Source of the DNA: Cheiracanthium punctorium
Lineage: Eukaryota > Arthropoda > Arachnida > Araneae > Cheiracanthiidae
DNA length: 64,000 nucleotides
Assembly (NCBI GenBank): GCA_038373885.1
Contig: JAWZYV010017538.1
Location: forward strand, 1,054,001 to 1,118,000
Direction: 5' to 3'
This document shows positions 23,736 to 33,890 of the stretch, one piece after another; the stretch's first letter is position 1; the number at the start of each line of letters is the position of its first letter. The position numbers were made by a program, and so were the translations under genes. The notes beneath the pieces are model-generated. The model saw nothing but the letters and a program-made list of their open reading frames with translations, searched no databases and was not told where the DNA came from.

Positions 23736-24470
23736 ACTTCTTTTCAGTGTGAATTTTTACATATTAAGCAAAAGCCATCGGGGCTCATGAATATTTGGGC
23801 TCCTGCCCACACCAGCACATTTTCTCGAAATTTCCCTCCTTTTCACATGTAAACCGATTATTTTAGTGCACTTACCCATCAGGGCTGGTTTCGTCTCGAA
23901 CCGATTTGAGAGTCCTGAGGCCCCGGTCTTCTACTGTGCATCGTTTAGATTTCTTAATGCTCACTTCAGACGATTTCATTTTATTGAACTGTTCTGTGAA
24001 ACAAGCGAAAACAAAATGTACACATATGTGCTGGTACTGTGAACGAAGATGTATAGGTGGTTTGATGTGCAATTTTAAACGGTGACGTAAAAACGTCGCC
24101 AATATCCCTTGCAATGGACGATATCGATACGATGCTATTTCAATCACGTGTCGGTGGAAAATACAAATTTGAACTAATCAGATTGAAAAATTGAGTGTCA
24201 ACTGAAACTACATTTTAAGTTGATTGGTTGGAGGTTAAGTGTTGGCTGAAAAATGATGTCACACGGACACCGTCCATTTAAAAAAAATCAACTCTTCTGG
24301 TAATAGCATCTAACAAATATCGATTCAAGAGTTTATATGCCTCGTTAGAGCTCCTATTTTATTTTATGAAAACTATAAAATTTAAGGAATATTGAATTTT
24401 CACGAGGAAAAGGAAAAAGATCACTAAACGAGCTGGCATTCAAAACAGCTATTTAAAAGTCATATTTTAT
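23736..24470. other. Spacer, nothing recognised
   Basis: Mixed-composition DNA. A minus-strand open frame at 23872-24147 has no recognisable motif or clear splice context. No transposon ends seen. Confidence 0.5.
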
Positions 24471-24474
24471 GCGT

Positions 24475-24720
24475 GTTCATACATTACAATCAGTGAGTGA
24501 AAAATCAATCATCCCCTGTTTTCCTACCCTTAGGGTTGGAATTTTTTTTCCAAATCTATATGGGACCAACTTCGGGGTATACCCTTTCCAATAAAAAAAA
24601 GAATTATCAAAATCGGATTACTCTGTAAAAAGTTATGCGTGGTCATACATAAAAAAAAATATATATACGCGTCGACTTGAGAACCTCCTCCGTTTTTCGT
24701 CGGTTAATAATAAAAATATG
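24475..24720 (+). mobile_element. Tail-like fragment of a common arthropod repeat
   Basis: The stretch includes ATATGGGACCAACTTCGGG, ATTATCAAAATCGGATTAC, a (TA)n run with ACGCGTCGACTTGAGAAC, and CTCCTCCG...GTCGGTTAA. This order of words is familiar from the 3' parts of high-copy non-coding repeats in arthropods. There is no open frame. Class not determined. Confidence 0.45.
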
Positions 24721-24972
24721 TCCAACACTATTACATGGGAAAATGTTTGAATTATCATTATTTTAATAGAATGTGCTACCGAATCCTGTATTGCTGGAGT
24801 TTACAGTACGCCACTGAGTATGAATATGAGCTCTAGAGAAGATTAGAGCTCTGGCACATTTTTGCTAGAAATTAAGCCCCGTGCTTAGGTTTAACCATGG
24901 TTGGAACATGGTACAGGCCTCTGAACTCGTTAGAATTTTTTTTGTGGGGGAGGAGGGGAGGGCGAGGAACAA

Positions 24973-25069
24973 ACCAAATTGCTGAGTCAATTTTTCAATA
25001 AAGAAAACATTTTATTTTCAAAATAGAGTGTAATTAACATCAAAAGTTTACTTAAAGTTATAGAGAAAG
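24973..25069 (+). repeat. Direct repeat, left copy (~97 bp)
   Basis: This block (words CAAATTGCTGAG, AATAAAGAAAACATTTTATT, AGAGTGTAATTAACATCAA and AGAGAAAG) recurs at 26104-26201 with few differences. The copies are about 1.13 kb apart in the same orientation. No inverted termini are seen. The spacing and orientation would suit ends of a small retroelement, but no TG...CA ends or tRNA primer site were found. Confidence 0.75.
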
Positions 25070-26103
25070 GACCAATGGTTCGGGAGAAACTGTTGAAAAT
25101 ATGTATTAGAACTGGTATTGGAAAGGGGGGGGGGAGCAATATTTCATTCTTTATTTTAACTATGTAAAAAAACGGATTTTTTTTAAATAAAAACACGAAC
25201 AAGTTTCCAATTACTCAAAAATATTTTGAAAATTGAATTGTCGTGTATTCTACGGTGAAAAAGTATACACTTACTTAAAAATGCGTTCTAATGCAATGCC
25301 AAAGACGGCAGAACTTCCGTTTTTATTTTAACTAAACAAGAGAAAAAAAAATTGAAGATAGTTTACATGGAAGTGATTGAAAGTTTGAACTCACATTAAA
25401 TATATATATATATCAATTTTAAAAATGTGTAAATTATTGAGTATAGGTTTTCACAGCCACATCTATTAAACTTCGGCTGGACTGAAAAGCTGTCGATTAT
25501 TAATTTGTTAAAAAAAATCATTTATTGATTGACAATATCCGTCAGCGCTTAATTCATCAAAAATCTACAACACATATGAACCGTTGCAACAGCTCATTAA
25601 TGCATAATGCATTTCACATTCTTATTTGCTGATTCGTTTCATTAATTAACTGAACAGATGTTACGTAGCTTGCAAAACAACCTTTTAAAATTTTAATAAG
25701 AGCCCTTCACTGATATAAATAATGAAAAAAATGTTTTAGTATTTTTTCTTTATCATATTTTATTATTGTTTTAATGAAAGTCATCAGAATTTTTATGTCA
25801 AGGATGATTGATTTGCAAATTTTTACTGAACACTAAACAGAGAAAATATTTTCCGAAATGATATATAGAAAAATAAATATGTATAAGTCATAATTATAAA
25901 ATACTATTATCAAGACTAGCTGAAGTACCCGTCGATGGGTTAACATGTTTTGCCGACTTTTGAAGAGTGTGAATTTTTGTTTGAATCGTAAGAATATAAA
26001 AAATGGAATTAGAGCACACTTGTAAAGATTATTGAAATAAAAGTAATAACCGTAATAACAAAGTAATAACACTGTTAAAAGGGTTACAGATTAAAGAGTA
26101 ATA
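25070..26103. other. AT-rich segment between direct repeats
   Basis: AT-rich DNA without recognised coding content. At 25915-25950 the words GACTAGCTGAAGTACCCG and GATGGGTTAAC resemble the start of a motif often met at the ends of arthropod retroelements, but the fragment is too short to classify. Confidence 0.4.
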
Positions 26104-26201
26104 AACCAAATTGCTGAGACAAATTTTCAATAAAGAAAACATTTTATTTTCAAAATAGAGTGTAATTAACATCAAGAGTTGATTTAAAGTTACAGAGAAA
26201 G
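26104..26201 (+). repeat. Direct repeat, right copy (~98 bp)
   Basis: Near-identical partner of 24973-25069; differences include GAGTCAATTTT versus GAGACAAATTTT and AAAGTTTAC versus AGAGTTGAT. The first and last words are the same in both copies. Confidence 0.75.
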
Positions 26202-26711
26202 TTACTGAAATAATTGACTGCAACTGAATTTTAATTTAAAACGATATTATCTAGGAAATTCTGTAACATTGCAACAATTTGTTCGTTTAAATTTAAGTAA
26301 TTTTTCGGGCTAACCCCCCCCCCCCAAAAAAAAAAAAAAAAATCTCAGTTTACGCCATACATCAAAAACAAAAAAGTTAGGCAAATTCAAAAATTGCATT
26401 TTATACAGCATAACTACCTACAGTATACAATTTCACTTCATTCGCTTTGGAAATTTTCAGATAATACACATACTAACTTCCTCTACAAACACACTTTTTT
26501 TTGTATTTCGAAAATTTTCATAAGCATTTTTTTTAACTCCAAAATTCTTCAGCCTATCCCTAAAGTTTATTTTATTAATGTCAGGTGTTTTATCATGATA
26601 CTTTAGAAAAAAAGTACGGAGCTTTTAAGAAACTAAATAAATAAATAAAATAAAATAAAACTTGACAAATTATTTGAAAATGCAGGTTTTTATTTTTATA
26701 TCCGATTTGCC
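26202..26711. other. AT-rich spacer
   Basis: AT-rich DNA including a C run followed by an A run at about 26316-26342. No features recognised. Confidence 0.5.
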
Positions 26712-26715
26712 TTAA

Positions 26716-27223
26716 CCCTCTCGTCACCCTGAACCTCATATGAGGCTCCTACTTCAAATAGCAATATTTAGAGAAAAAACAATTGAATTTAGTATTTTTT
26801 TCTTTCAGTGATATCAATATCATTAATTCATGTAGAAAGTATATGAGGCTCTTAACTAGATGCATAAATCGGGCCTAGATTGCAGCACTAGTCAATTTAG
26901 ATCATTTTTTCAGTTTTCGGTTCATTGATTCGGGACAAAAATTAAGAAAATATTTACGCTGCTTTTTTACCGTTTTTTTTCTTTTAAAGGTAAGTATAGC
27001 TTTTTTCTTATTTCTCAACCTTTACCTAATATGTGAATCCTTTTAAATTAATTTTAGCATAACAAAATGCTTCAAAAATGCAGAAATTAATATTAGAAAA
27101 ATCTAATATTAATCGACATTAGAAAAAAAAATATTTTTGCATGATTTATAATAGTATTTCAGATGCATTAAATGCTAGACAGATTTTTTTCCTCTGATTT
27201 TTCATAATTCGGTGACGAAAGGG
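26716..27223. mobile_element. piggyBac-like MITE, second TTAA family
   Basis: The element begins CCCTCTCGTCACCCTGAACC and ends ATTCGGTGACGAAAGGG. TTAA flanks both sides (26712-26715 and 27224-27227). The terminal inverted repeat is 13 bp with one mismatch. A subterminal palindrome CCTCATATGAGG lies near the left end. The interior is AT-rich and non-coding. Termini and TTAA duplication place it in the piggyBac superfamily, but its sequence is unrelated to family A. Confidence 0.88.
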
Positions 27224-27227
27224 TTAA

Positions 27228-28556
27228 CAACCAAAATGTTTGACGAGTTAGCTCCCCTTTGGAGGTCTTTGTGCCCCGCAGAAAAGAAGCTGAGGTCAGA
27301 CTTTATATGATCTTAACAAACAAACAAACTGAACAAACATTACTTGATAGGTATGATATAAAATATGAAATTAGTGTTAAGCACCTCTTTTGTAATTAAA
27401 AGATTTTATAACTATTGTTAAAAATATGTGTGGCATGGTACACATGTGAATAAAATTGACTAAAAATTTTATATACCACAGTAAAACTTTTTGGGGGGAA
27501 GGAAAGATCAACTGTTCCTCAGCCACTCAAACTCCGCAATCCACTCAAGCAAAAGGGTTAAAAAACCAATATCAAAAAACAAACTTTTGAATTAATGTCA
27601 CCATAAGACATCAGTTGCATTTTTTTATTATAGATACGAGCAATCAAAGAATAAATAATTTTTGGCATATTCTACGCTTGTGCTCTGTTATCATATCATA
27701 AATTATTAGGGCTTAAGATTTAAAGTCTCTTTTAACGAACACTTAACGAATTTTGAGAATGCATATTTCCCAAGCTTGTCCCAAAATTATAAATAAGCTG
27801 TGGAAGAACTTTTAAATAACGAGAAAAAAAACGTTTTTTGACCCTCTTGAAATAAGATCTTTATATATTAAACTAAGACTCCAGTTTTCAAGTAATTAAC
27901 GTAATTTTCTTAAACTGTAAAAAAAGAAGAAGGAAAGGAAAAAAAAAGAAATCTTTCCTTATCAAATGCTGATAAAGTGGCCATTTCCGGCCTTCAACAG
28001 TTGTTTTTGCTGAGTATAATTCTTCCAACCGGACCTGAAACAAGAAAGAAAATGAAATTGTAATCACAGTCGTATATCTGGATTAATAAAAGAGATAAGT
28101 CTTCATAGAAGTTTTCATTTCTTTCACTCTTTTGCAATTCGCATTAATTACTTCTGTAAAATGCAGAAGACTTTTTAACGCAGTCACTCGATATCTAGTA
28201 AGGCAGGCGTAAATGGTAAATTCTTCAATATATTTTTTTCTAATCGAAAAATATCAATAAATCTAGTTTATACATACTTTTTCCTTTATCTAAATTAATC
28301 TTATACTTGAAAAAAATTGGAAATGTTGATTCATATAGTTTATATGCGTTCTTGGATGTTCATTGGTGACGGAAATAATAATAAAAACATCGATTTCTTA
28401 TAAGTTTTATTGGGCGTATCACATAAGGCACACTATCAGACTTAAAACAATCAACCTTAGATAATCACATCAACGTATCAAATCATACATTGAGCCAAAA
28501 ATGCGGTCAAGGACCATAGTAATTTTTCTGCTTTTTTTAGCAGTGCACAACTTATA
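27228..28556. other. Spacer with a short dispersed repeat at 27971-28034
   Basis: AT-rich DNA. A small (CAAA)n run near 27318 could be a retroelement tail. The segment 27971-28034 resembles 22881-22946. Read on the minus strand it follows a possible acceptor (TTGTTTCAG at about 28036-28044) and has a 22-codon open frame, but the related copy at 22881 lacks that acceptor, so I do not call an exon. Confidence 0.4.
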
Positions 28557-29000
28557 CAGAGTGAATCTAAACTCTTGGGCAAAACTTTAAGGGGTGATAG
28601 GGCATATAATAAGGAATCAGAATCACATAACAAATGTGGGGTCGGCAACGTCGTCTTCGTGTAGCTGTTAATAATCACTTTGAATAAAAGTGCCGAAACA
28701 ACGGTGCGCTTTCCGACCATTGTTCATCAGAAACTAATGTACTTTTTCCGAAAACAGAAGACTAAAATGGATAGTTTAAAAATTCCATTTTATTTCATGG
28801 ATGAAATTTTTGGAGACGAGCAGATTGTTTATGAAACTTGGTTAAGAAATTAGACGGACACTTCAATGCTTTTCCAAAAGTGATTATTACCGGGTAAGTT
28901 AAAACTGCGTTTTTCACCCTAGAATGCTAAATGATTACGATTCCTCATTGTGTGCCCTATCACCCCTTAAAGTTTTGCGCAAGAGTTTAGATTCACCTTG
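28557..29000. mobile_element. mariner-like MITE (444 bp)
   Basis: The ends CAGAGTGAATCTAAACTCTT and AAGAGTTTAGATTCACCTTG are inverted repeats that extend about 75 bp inward (through AAAACTTTAAGGGGTGATAG on both arms). TA dinucleotides flank both ends (28555-28556 and 29001-29002). This is the standard architecture of Tc1/mariner MITEs. No transposase is present. A GC-balanced centre (GGTCGGCAACGTCG...) is non-coding as far as I can see. Confidence 0.9.
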
Positions 29001-29002
29001 TA

Positions 29003-30337
29003 CACAACTTACACACATTCAGTTTGACATATTTGGGAGTTTTCTTTTTGTTTTAAATTTATTTAACGACGAAAGTTAAAGAATTAATTGGAATGCAAAA
29101 ACTGTTTATGAACATCCTACTCTTTAAATGACAAACAAAAAACCCAAAATAACAGGTTGCCGGGTCATCAATAGAAATGGCCGTTTAATATTTTGATTGT
29201 ACTTTTAACTCTGGGCTGGAATTTGTTCTTTTCGCAGACTCTTTGATCTTGGTTTATCCCAACTCAATTTAAAATTTCTCGAAATAAGCAGTAACATCCG
29301 TTCCTCGGAAGCCGACATGAGTCTTTTGAAAGTACCGCCTCGTCAACATTAAGACTATGAGGATGTACCATGATGTTGGGTTCTTTGGTGAACCCATGTC
29401 GTCTTTGGACCAGAACGAGAAGACTACTGATTTCTGACACGGTACCATGCAACACAGAGATATACATAGTGATTTTACCTGCCTGCATGGCCCATTCATC
29501 CACTATAGAGAGCTATTGCATCGAAGTCCTTTTCTAGATCCGTTTTGTCTTCCGAGAAGATATCGATCAGTTTGTAAAGTGATAAAGTAAATATTTGATG
29601 AACAGCTCTTTTTTTCGTGTAAATTATTGAAAATAGTCAATATGATCATGAAAATAATTTGAAAAAAAAAATAAAAAGATGAAAAAACTGACTTTTATTT
29701 GTTACTAGCCGTCATGTTTATTAGAAATACCTACTGCTTCTTATTATTAAAGCAACCTTTATTATGTTTTAATGTTTTTGTTTAAATGAGTTCTAGATTT
29801 TAAAAGCTGTACGTAAGTATTTAAATATGAAATACGAATGTTCATTTAATTCAAGTTAACGTTTTCTTGAATTCTATAACACGAAGGTAAATAATAAGAT
29901 GAGCTATAGTCAGTAAGTACCTATTGAATTAAACGGCTTTTTACGAAAATGAAGTTTCAATGAATTATTATTACTGGAGCAGAAGTTAGTTAATTATTTT
30001 AACTGATTAGTTTAAATGTTGATTAACATGCTAAATTCGAGACATTAATATATTTTCATGAAAGTAATAAAATATACATATAATTTTTAACAATTTTTTT
30101 TTCCTTCAAGTGTGATAGTTTTTAAAACAGTGAACAATTAACTTTATCATATTCTCGGAAAATCAATTAAATTTCGCTCTTTTTTAACCCCCTGCTCTAA
30201 ATCTAAACATAGTTTTCGTCCTTTTGACACAAAAATATATCAGTACTTTGTTTTAATTAGATCCGGCATTATAATATTCCTTATTTAGTGTTACGATGCA
30301 TATTAAACTTAATTTAGTGTATATTAAAGTACTGTTC
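29003..30337. other. Spacer with one unassigned open-frame region
   Basis: AT-rich DNA except for a balanced-composition patch at about 29240-29520. There two minus-strand frames (29264-29503 and 29269-29499) stay open together. Neither shows a domain I recognise. The patch could be a decayed exon or transposase fragment. From 29560 to 30337 nothing is recognisable. Confidence 0.4.
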
Positions 30338-30601
30338 TTAAAAATTATTTTTCTGTTTCAAACAATCTATAGTAAAAGTGTAAATTTTCACCGTGGACAC
30401 CGAACACCTTCCTAAGTCGGACAATTTTCGTAGATGGACAAATACTTCCACATCTCGACGTTTCCAAAGGCTAGATAATTTTTGTGGAAACCGCAAGTAT
30501 CCAGATTTTGGAGGATTTACACCGTTGAAAATCTTAAGCGAAAAATTGTTCACAGAAGGATCTTCTAAATCTGAAATGAACTCAAATTCATGCCTTGAAC
30601 C
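30338..30601. other. Unassigned open-frame region beside a hAT insertion
   Basis: Both strands stay open here: 30393-30635 on the plus strand and 30338-30616 on the minus strand. Composition is more balanced than the surroundings. The family B MITE at 30602 interrupts the plus frame. With the insertion and one duplication copy skipped, the plus frame continues only about ten codons to a stop. No domain or splice signal makes one strand better than the other, so I record it as an unexplained patch, not as a gene. Confidence 0.25.
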
Positions 30602-30771
30602 CAGTGGCATAACCAAGGGGTGGAGGGGGGGTTAGGGGGGGACACAACCTCCCCATGAGGAATTTTTTGCCATGCAAAATGTATATTCGTCACTCCCTTA
30701 TCACACACACTTATATATGAGTTGAATTAGTCGTAACCCCCCCCCATGAAAAATTTCTGGCTACGCCATTG
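30602..30771 (+). mobile_element. hAT-like MITE, family B copy 1
   Basis: The element starts CAGTGGCATAACCAAGGGG and ends TTCTGGCTACGCCATTG. A perfect 8-bp duplication CTTGAACC lies at 30594-30601 and 30772-30779. Inside are a G-rich tract, a 'GAGGAATTTTTTGCCAT' block, 'AATGTATATTCGTCACTCCC', and a C run before the right end. The TIR, the 8-bp duplication and the lack of coding sequence fit a non-autonomous hAT. Confidence 0.92.
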
Positions 30772-31210
30772 CTTGAACCTGTTGAGTATCTAGGGTGTGG
30801 CAGGTAGAGCACGTGCCGTGGGCAATATTTGAAAGGAGGTGCAAATTTCTATTGTGAGATCGACACAACGAAGAAACCATTTAACATCCAGTCGAACTTC
30901 GATTTAACGTACTTTGATTTAACGAATTCTCCGATTTAACGAATATTTTTTTTTTTTTTTTTTTTGTCCCAACAAAAAGAATGCTAAAATGCACTGATTT
31001 AACGAATTTTTAGCTTTGATTTAACGAACAACAATCGCTGAAATAAAATTCGCACATAAACTAAAACTTTGAATTTTTCGCAAGCAAAATTTTAATCTTT
31101 CACACCTTAATCCAAGTGTGTAATACAATAATTTTTTTCTCATTTTTCCCAACGAAGCAAGTGCCTACGAAGACAGCTATACATAAACAGTCATTTACAG
31201 TTACGCCGTG

Positions 31211-31437
31211 GATAATGATGATGAAATGCCTGGATGGGAAGATGTTCCTAGTAATGAAAATTTCACAGGATATTTGTCTTAGGATGTACAGCTAAGTACC
31301 TGCGGTAGTGAACAGAAAGAAAATGAAGATTGTGAAAGCAGCGAAGAGATGACGAAAAAACGGAAATTGAATTAAAAAAGGTGACATTCCAAGAAGCAGT
31401 CTGCAGCTTGAACACTTTAAAAGAAGTTTTTTTTTTT
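31211..31437 (+). pseudogene. pogo/Tigger-like transposase C-terminal remnant
   Basis: The frame from 31211 reads an acidic stretch with MPGWEDVPSNENF, then an in-frame TAG, then more acidic residues (SEQKENEDCESSEEM) to a TAA near 31371-31373. After a frame change, from 31381 it continues VTFQEAVCSLNTLKEVF until a T-rich expansion. Jerky/Tigger transposases typically end with a tryptophan-acidic motif, an acidic spacer and a final 'F.EAL..L..L..F' helix. That order is seen here. The DDE core is missing. Assignment is by motif order only. Confidence 0.5.
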
Positions 31438-31621
31438 TTGTTTGTTTTTTTTTGTGGGGGGGGGGGATCTCACGAGATTGATGCTGTTGTTCTTACGAAG
31501 TTAGAAAATATCGACAAAGAAAATTGGAAAGTCAAAACAAAGTACTATCAAGGATTTCTTTCCAAAGTGCCAATAATTATGCATGTATTATGTATTAAAT
31601 TTTAAGAGCAAGTAACATTAA

Positions 31622-31911
31622 ACGCGCGTTTGACAGTTATCCATCAAAATCCTCATACACCCTCCAAAAACAGTATTAGAGCAAGAGAGAAATTTCCTAT
31701 TTTAGATTTGCGAATAATAATTGAGTTTTTAATAAACGCACAACTTGATAGAAATATGGAAAGTCATATTTATACATGGCCTAACTCATACTCTATGATA
31801 AATAATTTTTAATATACGAAACAAACGTGGGAAATTTCTCTCTTGCTCGACTGCTTTTGTTGGAGGGTGTACATTACAAAAGCGCGATAGCGTTGCATAG
31901 CCGTCAAACGT
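31622..31911. mobile_element. TTAA-flanked MITE nested in the pogo/Tigger remnant
   Basis: TTAA lies on both sides (31618-31621 and 31912-31915). The terminal arms ACGCGCGTTTGACAG / CGTCAAACGT and the inner arms TACACCCTCC...GAGCAAGAGAGAAATTTCC / GGAAATTTCTCTCTTGCTC...GGAGGGTGTA are inverted repeats of roughly 85 bp overall. It contains no transposase. It interrupts the 3' half of the Tigger-like element and so is younger than it. Confidence 0.75.
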
Positions 31912-32142
31912 TTAAAGAATTTAGATAATTTTAAAGTTGATCGCCTAACGTATAACTTATAATTTTTAAGCTCGTAGTAAACAATAATCATTCTTTTTTT
32001 CATAACTATATCTAAGGGTATTTTGCACTGATATTTTTATACCACACTCTTTACAAAAGTTGATATTCGATTTAACGAATTGCTTCGATTTAACGAACGG
32101 ATCTGTGGGTCCCAATGTATTCGTTAAATCGAGGTTCGACTG

Positions 32143-33146
32143 TATTTACTCTCATTGCGGCAAGGACGGGGCGACAGCGATTCCCCCTTCTATACCCATC
32201 GTTGCTTCCCGGACGAGTCTTTGAATGCCTTCTTTGCTGCCCAACGCATCCATATCCATACTCGCTGGCAAAAACTGGTCCACAACTGGGAAATTCAAAG
32301 ACCCATGCCAGAAATCAACGATGGGTACAGAAGGGTTTTCGTCGCGTCCTTGAACAATGGAAGAGAACCGGTGAAGTCAATAAGACACTAAAATATTTAT
32401 TTTTAATTACTATCTTTGAGAACTAAGTTTCTGTGACAGACTTTCCATTGCATAATGAACTCCCACAACAGAAACCAATAAAAATGGTCAGCCTAAAGAC
32501 GTTTTAAGAATAACTATACAAACGAAGTAATCGGTATCGTTCTTAGTAAGAGAAAGAGCTCTTTTTTGTTGCCTGCCTCTGACTTGGGCGCTACTTTAAC
32601 CGAGGTACATAACTGCATATAGCCTTCTTTCAGATTCTATTATCTTCGACTCTCAACTTGCTACAAGCGTTCATTTTCATATTCTCTAAACAGAAAAAAA
32701 GCGGGTCGGAACACCTTTTTCCTCCTTGTCTCAGACAAGTAAGGTGGTCCGGCCTACTCCGCCCGCGAGTGGGTGTTCGGTTTGGGCCCAAGAATAAGGG
32801 CCCGAGCCTTTTCTGCGGTGTCTCTCTTTTTTTCCCGCCCCGACTGTCACGGGCGCCCCAGAGCGGATCCAATCCTTTCGGAGCCGCGCCATGCTCCGCT
32901 GACCAAAGGAATGGGAGGAGAAAACCCTTGTCTTAAGTTTCTGAAGCAATCGACGGCCGCTGATTTTATTCCTTGGGTGGTCGGCTGTGAAAGATCACAA
33001 ATTCAATTACTTGGGAAAAATTGAATGCTGTGAGAGAACGACTCTTTATTTTAATAGTATCCCGTACGCATTAGCCCATAATCCACGCAAAACTTGCTAC
33101 GTACGATGATGTGGGAGGCTACAGGCTGTGCATGCCGCCATTTAGG
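32143..33146. other. GC-rich, CpG-containing stretch without recognised gene
   Basis: Starting right after the Tigger-like right end the composition shifts to GC-rich, strongest at about 32690-32960 (words CCCGCGAGTGGG, GGGCCCAAG, GGCGCCCC, GGAGCCGCGCC). Several overlapping frames stay open on both strands, which is what GC-rich DNA gives by chance. No domain is recognisable. It could be a promoter-like island or foreign repeat DNA. Confidence 0.35.
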
Positions 33147-33150
33147 TTAA

Positions 33151-33630
33151 CCCTTTAACGCGCAGTGTTCCCGCTCTGGGAACACCAAACTCTGACGTTT
33201 TGACTGTTGCCAGTCACGAAGAATAGATTAGATTTCTATAAAAATAGTTGCGGGTGACGTAGCTCACACGAGAATCCTTTACTTTTTAGTACGTCATTTC
33301 CCATAAAAAGATTATTTTTAACAGCACTGTCATCTGCTGAAAAATGGAAGAATGCGCGAATAGCTGGATAGATGGCCCAATGCTGAAAAAAGGGCAGCCG
33401 TTGCCATCGTTCGACTTAACTACCAGCAAGATGGCGGACGATCGAAACGTTCATCGCTTGCCACAGACCTAGAGACCCTTTTTTGACGCCAGCTGCGTCA
33501 AAAAAGGGGTCTCTAGATCTGTGGCACGCGATGAACGTTTCGATCGTCCGCCATCTTGCTGGTAGTTAAGTCGAACGATGGCAACGGCTGCCCTTTTTTA
33601 AGCATCGGAAAAGGGTTGTGCCTCAAAGGG
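33151..33630 (-). mobile_element. Family A copy 3, complete
   Basis: This is the cleanest complete copy, in reverse orientation relative to copy 1. TTAA flanks both sides (33147-33150 and 33631-33634). Ends are CCCTTTAACGCGCAGTG and GTGCCTCAAAGGG. The hairpin arms are 33376-33489 and 33495-33607, nearly perfect, with only five bases between them. A smaller palindrome, GTGTTCCCGCTCTGGGAACACC, in two 9-bp halves, lies just inside the left end. Open frames across the arms are repeat artefacts. Confidence 0.95.
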
Positions 33631-33890
33631 TTAACCAGCAGATGGACTAGGACGCCCACTGGCTGCACGTACATTCGAGGAATTGTCGGTTTAACCAAAT
33701 GGAAAGTGTTTTGAATGGTCCCAGTTTTTGTAAGTGGGGAATGACACTCATGATCAAATACGCAGAATGAGAGATCCCTTGTTAAAAGTATAAAACTCAA
33801 CAAGTCTCAATTATCATTGATGCAATCGGAACACCCATACGTTTATCCAAAGTTTTGACAGAGTAAGACAAGAAAATGCGTAGAAGGCAG

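Larger units (their letters stand above)
30889..32142 (+). mobile_element. pogo/Tigger-like transposon remnant
   Basis: The ends CAGTCGAACTTCGATTTAAC and GTTAAATCGAGGTTCGACTG match as inverted repeats with one mismatch. TA follows the right end; the left TA is not preserved (TC). Subterminal GATTTAACGAA words are repeated at least five times on the left (30901-31030) and twice near 32068-32098. The interior keeps a broken C-terminal transposase segment (31211-31437) and carries a nested MITE (31622-31911). The 1.25-kb length means most of the transposase gene is gone. Confidence 0.82.

Noticed and set aside
24973..26201. LTR retrotransposon with 97-bp LTRs
   Set aside because: No TG...CA ends, primer-binding site, polypurine tract or coding region were visible between the direct repeats.
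27971..28040. Minus-strand terminal exon after an acceptor-like TTTCAG
   Set aside because: The related segment at 22881-22946 lacks the acceptor and does not keep the frame, which favours a repeat over an exon.
29264..29503. Two overlapping minus-strand frames in balanced DNA
   Set aside because: Neither frame has a recognisable domain or better splice context than the other, so I did not call a coding sequence.
32115..33024. Several 70-100-codon frames on both strands
   Set aside because: Frames on opposite strands overlap in GC-rich DNA, none has a recognisable domain, and none is clearly better than the others.
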